Assembly: GCF_052045245.1 (NCBI RefSeq)
Contig: NZ_JBQEON010000023.1
Location: forward strand, 1 to 64,000
Direction: 5' to 3'
DNA length: 64,000 nt
Source: Burkholderia sp052045245
GTDB lineage: Bacteria > Pseudomonadota > Gammaproteobacteria > Burkholderiales > Burkholderiaceae
Shown piece after piece: positions 61,345-64,000 of this stretch. The stretch's first letter is position 1, and each line of letters opens with the position of its first letter. The translations under genes were made by a program, and so were the position numbers. The notes below the pieces were generated by a model that searched no databases, was not told the DNA's origin, and saw only the letters and a program-made list of their open reading frames with translations.

Positions 61345-62544
61345 TCAGCCGTGCCGGGTGCCGCGATGGTGGAACCAGCCGGCGAGCGCGGTAAACAGCA
61401 GGCCGGCCGCGCACAAGCCGGTCCAGCCGAACGCGCGCCATGCGACGACACCGACCGATGAGCCGAGCGCGCCGCCGATGAAGTAGCACACCATGTACAC
61501 GGTGTTCACGCGGCTGCGCGCCTCGGGCTTCAGCGCGTAGATGCGCGACTGGTTCGAGATCTGCGCGGCCTGCACGCCGACATCCAGCACGATCACGCCG
61601 ATCACGAGCCCGACGAGGCTTTTTCCCGACAGCGCAAAAATCACGAACGACGCCGCCAGCAACGCGATCGCGAGCGAGATGATCGCGCGCGGGCCGCGCT
61701 TGTCCGCGAAACGGCCCGCGTAAGGCGCGGCCAGCGCGCCGGCCGCACCGACGATCCCGAACAGGCCGGCGGCCTGCGGGCCGAGATGGAACGGCGCGCC
61801 GGCGAGCAGCAGCGTGAGCACCGGCCAGAACGCGCTGAACGCGGCGAACAGCGCGGCGCCCGTCAGCGACGCCTCGCGCAGCCCGCGCAATTCGACCGCC
61901 AGGTGCCACATCGAGCCGAGCAGCTTGCCGTACGGCAGCGTCGACGTCGGCGAGCTGCGCGGCAGTCGCAGCACGATCACCGCGGCCAGCGCGACGAGCG
62001 CCGCGACCGACGCGCCGAACACCGCCCGCCAGCCGAAATATTCGGCCACGAAGCCGGCTGCCGTGCGGGCGAGCAGGATCCCGATCAGCAGACCGCTCAT
62101 CACGGTGCCGACCGCATGCCCGCGCTCGGCCGGCGGCGCGATCTCGGCCGCGAACGGCACGGCCTGCTGCGCGATCGTCGCGAGCACGCCGATCGCGAGG
62201 CTCGCCGCGGCGAGCACCGCCAGTGTGGGCGCCGTCGCGGCGACGATCAGCGCGATCGACAGGCCTGCGATCTGCATCAGGATCAGGCCGCGGCGATCGA
62301 AACGGTCGCCGAGCGGCGCCAGCAGGAACATCCCGGCCGCATAGCCGAGCTGTGTCGCGGTCGGCACCGCGCCGATCCACGACGCACCGTCGGGAAAGGC
62401 CGAGCGGAAGCTGTCGAGCAGCGGCTGGTTGTAATAGATGTTCGCGACCGACACGCCGGCGATCGTCGCGAGCAGCAACAGCAGGCTGCGCGAGTAGTGG
62501 GGCGAGGCGGTGTCGGTCGGACGGTCGGTGGGGGCGGCGGGCAT
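61345..62544 (-). CDS. MFS transporter (drug/sugar exporter type)
   Basis: A 399-residue permease with twelve predicted helices. The loop 2-3 motif is PLGDRFDRRGLILMQ and the second-half counterpart is PYAGRFADKRGPRAII, both typical of MFS. The N-terminus has ANIYYNQPLLDSF, found in the YgaY/YtbD-like exporter group. The substrate is unknown. It is monocistronic. Confidence 0.88.
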   Translation of the reverse strand: MPAAPTDRPTDTASPHYSRSLLLLLATIAGVSVANIYYNQPLLDSFRSAFPDGASWIGAVPTATQLGYAAGMFLLAPLGDRFDRRGLILMQIAGLSIALIVAATAPTLAVLAAASLAIGVLATIAQQAVPFAAEIAPPAERGHAVGTVMSGLLIGILLARTAAGFVAEYFGWRAVFGASVAALVALAAVIVLRLPRSSPTSTLPYGKLLGSMWHLAVELRGLREASLTGAALFAAFSAFWPVLTLLLAGAPFHLGPQAAGLFGIVGAAGALAAPYAGRFADKRGPRAIISLAIALLAASFVIFALSGKSLVGLVIGVIVLDVGVQAAQISNQSRIYALKPEARSRVNTVYMVCYFIGGALGSSVGVVAWRAFGWTGLCAAGLLFTALAGWFHHRGTRHG

Positions 62545-62803
62545 GGCGGCAACGGAACGGAATTGGACGGCGTGGCGCGCGGCGCAGCGGCGTTGTGCTG
62601 GCGGCCGGGCGCCGATCGAGGGTGCCGATCATACCGGAGCACCGTGAATCCTGCCGGGCGGGGAGCCGGATGGCCGGGCAGTCAGGCGGCCGGCCGGCGC
62701 ACTCGCGGCATGACGGGCCGCGAGCGACCGCTATTGGCGCGCTCAGCACGCGACGCGCCACGGCTGGCCGCAGCCGCCCGTCATGCGCACGCGATGCGCG
62801 CCG

Positions 62804-63628
62804 TCAGTCGACCAGCTCGCCGCTCGGCTCGTAGAACGGATAAGGCCCGTCGCCTTCGTCCACATACACGTGGTGGGACGTCATCCCCATGTCCGGCGTA
62901 TGGACGTGCACCGCGAACGCGGGCGGCTCGAGCCGGAACGCGGACGGCCCGTCCGCGCGCAGGTCGAACGCGACCTGATGGGCGGGCGCCGGCACGGCCG
63001 ACGCAAGCGTGCCGCCGAAGCGCGTGAACATCGTCCGGTGTACGTGGCCGCACAGCACGCGTTCGACGTTCGGATAGCCGCGCAGCAGCGCATCGAGTTT
63101 CGCGGCGGCGGCGGGCGCGAGGCGCAGCGCGTCCATGTGTCCGATCCCGGACGTGAACGGCGGGTGATGCAGCGCGACGATCACCGGCCGCTCGCCCGCG
63201 GCCTCGAGCTGAGCGGCGAGCCACGCGAGCCGCGCATCGCACAGGTCGCCGCCGCTCGTGCCGGGCACCTGCGAATCGAGCGCGAGCACGCGCACGGCGC
63301 CGACGTCGAGCGCGTACTGCACGAACTCGCCGTCGTGCAATTCGGGGCGATCGGCGAACGCGCGGCGCAGCCCCGCACGGTCGTCGTGATTGCCGACCAT
63401 CAGGTAATACGGAATCTCGAGCGGCGCGAGCAGTTCGCGCAGATGGCGGTATTCGTCGTCGTGGCCGAAGTCGGTCAGGTCGCCGGTGACGAGCACCGCG
63501 TCCGGCCGCGGCACCAGCGCGTTCAGCTTCGCGATGCAGCGCGCGAGCGCGGCGGCCGTGTCGACGCGCCGGTACGCGAGCTGGCCCGGACGCTTGATGT
63601 GGAGATCGCTGATTTGAGCAAGCAGCAT
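62804..63628 (-). CDS. Metallophosphodiesterase (CpdA/GpdQ-like)
   Basis: A 274-residue calcineurin-like phosphoesterase. Metal ligands are seen in order: AQISDLHIK (Asp8, His10), TGDLTDFG, VGNHDDRAG, ALHHPPF and CGHVHRTMF. This set matches class III cyclic nucleotide and glycerophosphodiester phosphodiesterases. ATG 63628 follows GAGGAA and starts at the first strand; the longer frame upstream is not conserved. It is 38 bases downstream of an ABC transporter ATPase gene, so it probably acts on a phosphate-containing substrate of that importer. Confidence 0.88.
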   Translation of the reverse strand: MLLAQISDLHIKRPGQLAYRRVDTAAALARCIAKLNALVPRPDAVLVTGDLTDFGHDDEYRHLRELLAPLEIPYYLMVGNHDDRAGLRRAFADRPELHDGEFVQYALDVGAVRVLALDSQVPGTSGGDLCDARLAWLAAQLEAAGERPVIVALHHPPFTSGIGHMDALRLAPAAAAKLDALLRGYPNVERVLCGHVHRTMFTRFGGTLASAVPAPAHQVAFDLRADGPSAFRLEPPAFAVHVHTPDMGMTSHHVYVDEGDGPYPFYEPSGELVD

Positions 63629-63666
63629 CGTCGTTCCTCGGAGTGTCTGGCTATCGTGGGGCGCTA

Positions 63667-64000
63667 TTACGCGGCGAGTGCGATCAGGCCTTCCGCCGCG
63701 ATCGCGATGCCGACCGCCGTGCCGCGTGCGAGCTCGATGCGGCCCGGCACGTCGATCACGAGCGCGTCGGGCGCCGCCTGCTCGATCGTGAGCCGCGTGC
63801 GCTCGCCGAGGAACGCGCACGCGCCGATCGCGCCGCGCAGCGGCGCATGCGCGGGATCGGCGAGCCGTGCGTCCTCCGGGCGGAAGAACCATTCGTCGGC
63901 GGCGTGCGGCGTGACGATCGAACCGCCGGTCGTCACGAGCGCGCCGTCACGCCATTGTCCCGCAAGCCGGTTCAGCGTGCCGATGAACTGCGCGACCGTG
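63667..64000 (-). CDS. ABC transporter ATP-binding protein, C-terminal part (UgpC/PhnT-like)
   Basis: The 5' part lies beyond the window. The visible 110 residues begin TVAQFIGTLNRLAGQW, the end of the nucleotide-binding domain, and continue into a TOBE domain (PLRGAIGACAFLGERTRLTIEQ and GTAVGIAIAAEGLIAL). The VAQFIGTLNRL segment is typical of ATPases for glycerol-3-phosphate, spermidine or 2-aminoethylphosphonate. Next to a phosphodiesterase, glycerophosphodiester or phosphonate uptake is plausible. The frame is open to the right edge. Confidence 0.8.
   Translation of the reverse strand, partial: TVAQFIGTLNRLAGQWRDGALVTTGGSIVTPHAADEWFFRPEDARLADPAHAPLRGAIGACAFLGERTRLTIEQAAPDALVIDVPGRIELARGTAVGIAIAAEGLIALAA

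Overview
The window is high-G+C, gene-dense DNA that reads as a Burkholderia chromosome, most likely of the cepacia complex. Support comes from the strong GC3 codon bias, the arginine succinyltransferase (AST) operon with separate alpha and beta subunits, the recC-recB-recD order, a TPP-riboswitch thiC, and a penta-MXKDX protein beside a cytochrome b561. The genus call is inference from gene content; no rRNA or tRNA gene was seen. One feature, an ABC transporter ATPase, runs off the right edge. An IS256-family element occupies the left edge.

Layout: 1-1355, IS256-family insertion sequence. 1580-8869, AST operon astC-aruF-aruG-astD-astB-astE, which degrades arginine to glutamate, followed at 9224 by a basic amino-acid binding protein. 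10134-13532 (minus), a GGDEF/EAL protein and an HDOD protein. 13703-14985, an exported peroxiredoxin convergent with an NAD(P)-binding oxidoreductase. 15246-16796, a NYN-domain predicted RNase with a repeat-rich tail. 16937-24748 (minus), an MdtABC/MuxABC-type RND efflux operon without its own outer-membrane factor. 24996-25820 (minus), an IclR regulator. 25821-26390 has no protein gene, but holds a sigma70-like promoter and two tandem terminators on the plus strand, which I read as an undescribed small RNA. 26391-30325 (minus), a PhoX-type phosphatase, an ammonium transporter with a sigma54-type promoter, and a small membrane protein. 30522-33023 (plus), a small lipoprotein, an Rrf2 regulator paired with a YwnB-like oxidoreductase, and an Lrp/AsnC regulator. 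33095-36582 (minus), an FbpABC-type iron(III) transporter behind a Fur-box-like promoter. 36815, a 53-residue membrane protein. 37146-41088 (minus), an amino-acid permease with a HutC-type operator and an FUSC-family efflux protein.

41270-51031 (plus), recC-recB-recD-arfB, joined by 4-base start/stop overlaps; RecD carries a long disordered insertion. 51083-54622 (minus), an EAL phosphodiesterase with a C-terminal sensor region, a DMT exporter and two small lipoproteins. 54875-57045 (minus), thiC and its TPP riboswitch. 57318-59125 (plus), a methionine/lysine-repeat periplasmic protein, a cytochrome b561 and a molybdopterin (sulfite-oxidase-fold) enzyme. 59183-59647 (minus), a HigA-type antitoxin with a truncated HigB-type toxin. 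60133-64000, a DMT exporter, an MFS exporter, a metallophosphodiesterase and the end of an ABC ATPase.

Most of the sequence is ordinary core metabolism, transport and repair. The most interesting points are regulatory: the orphan small-RNA candidate that shares a 19-base motif with the iclR leader; paired 19-base operators flanking the rrf2-ywnB module; the sigma54 signal of amtB; the HutC-type palindrome; and, at protein level, the RecD insertion with a clamp-binding-like pentapeptide and the MXKDX/cytochrome b/molybdoenzyme cassette.
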